Assembly: GCA_007127665.1 (NCBI GenBank)
Contig: SKYY01000050.1
Location: forward strand, 1 to 6,178
Direction: 5' to 3'
Source of the DNA: Balneolales bacterium
Lineage (GTDB): Bacteria > Bacteroidota > Rhodothermia > Balneolales > Natronogracilivirgulaceae
DNA: 6,178 nt
Both the position numbers and the translations under genes were made by a program. Positions 6,175-6,178 of the stretch are shown piece by piece (position 1 is the stretch's first letter; the number at the start of each line of letters is the position of its first letter). The notes beneath the pieces were generated by a model. The model was not told the DNA's origin. It did not search any database and saw only the letters and a list, made by a program, of their open reading frames with translations.

Positions 6175-6178
6175 TCAG

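Overview
The window is a tightly packed stretch of bacterial chromosome with every gene on the + strand. It probably comes from the Bacteroidota, perhaps near Balneolales/Rhodothermales. The reasons are the gene order (probable exbB tail, small membrane protein, exbD, exbD), the style of the thiamine-monophosphate kinase and pterin synthase sequences, and start codons that mostly lack a Shine-Dalgarno sequence. The lineage is inferred from family resemblance and was not computed.

Region 1 (1-1505) is the end of a proton-channel operon. It holds the last 17 codons of an upstream gene (probably ExbB/TolQ-like), an 89-residue three-helix membrane protein, two different ExbD-type proteins, and a strong intrinsic terminator at 1468-1505. 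ExbB and ExbD together form the inner-membrane motor that uses the proton gradient to drive TonB-type outer-membrane transport or related envelope work.

Region 2 (1506-4735) is a second transcription unit. A short leader carrying a 22-bp tandem direct repeat is followed by thiL (thiamine-monophosphate kinase) and, 11 nt after its stop, ftsH (membrane AAA+ zinc protease). The FtsH C-terminal tail ends in a nearly exact 33-bp tandem duplication. Two metal-site positions in ThiL that are normally Asp are Glu and Gln here.

Region 3 (4736-6174) is a pterin pair: a PTPS/QueD-family enzyme with a GTG start, then folE2 (GTP cyclohydrolase IB) 23 nt downstream. FolE2 makes 7,8-dihydroneopterin triphosphate from GTP, and the PTPS-family enzyme uses it on the way to queuosine or a tetrahydropterin. 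The cysteine-to-HGH spacing of the enzyme is that of animal PTPS rather than E. coli QueD.

No gap between genes exceeds 300 bases; the longest is 175 bases (1397-1571). I saw no RNA gene, CRISPR array, insertion sequence or phage gene. The genes are recognisable housekeeping and envelope functions. I did not find a previously undescribed system; the points worth a second look are local.
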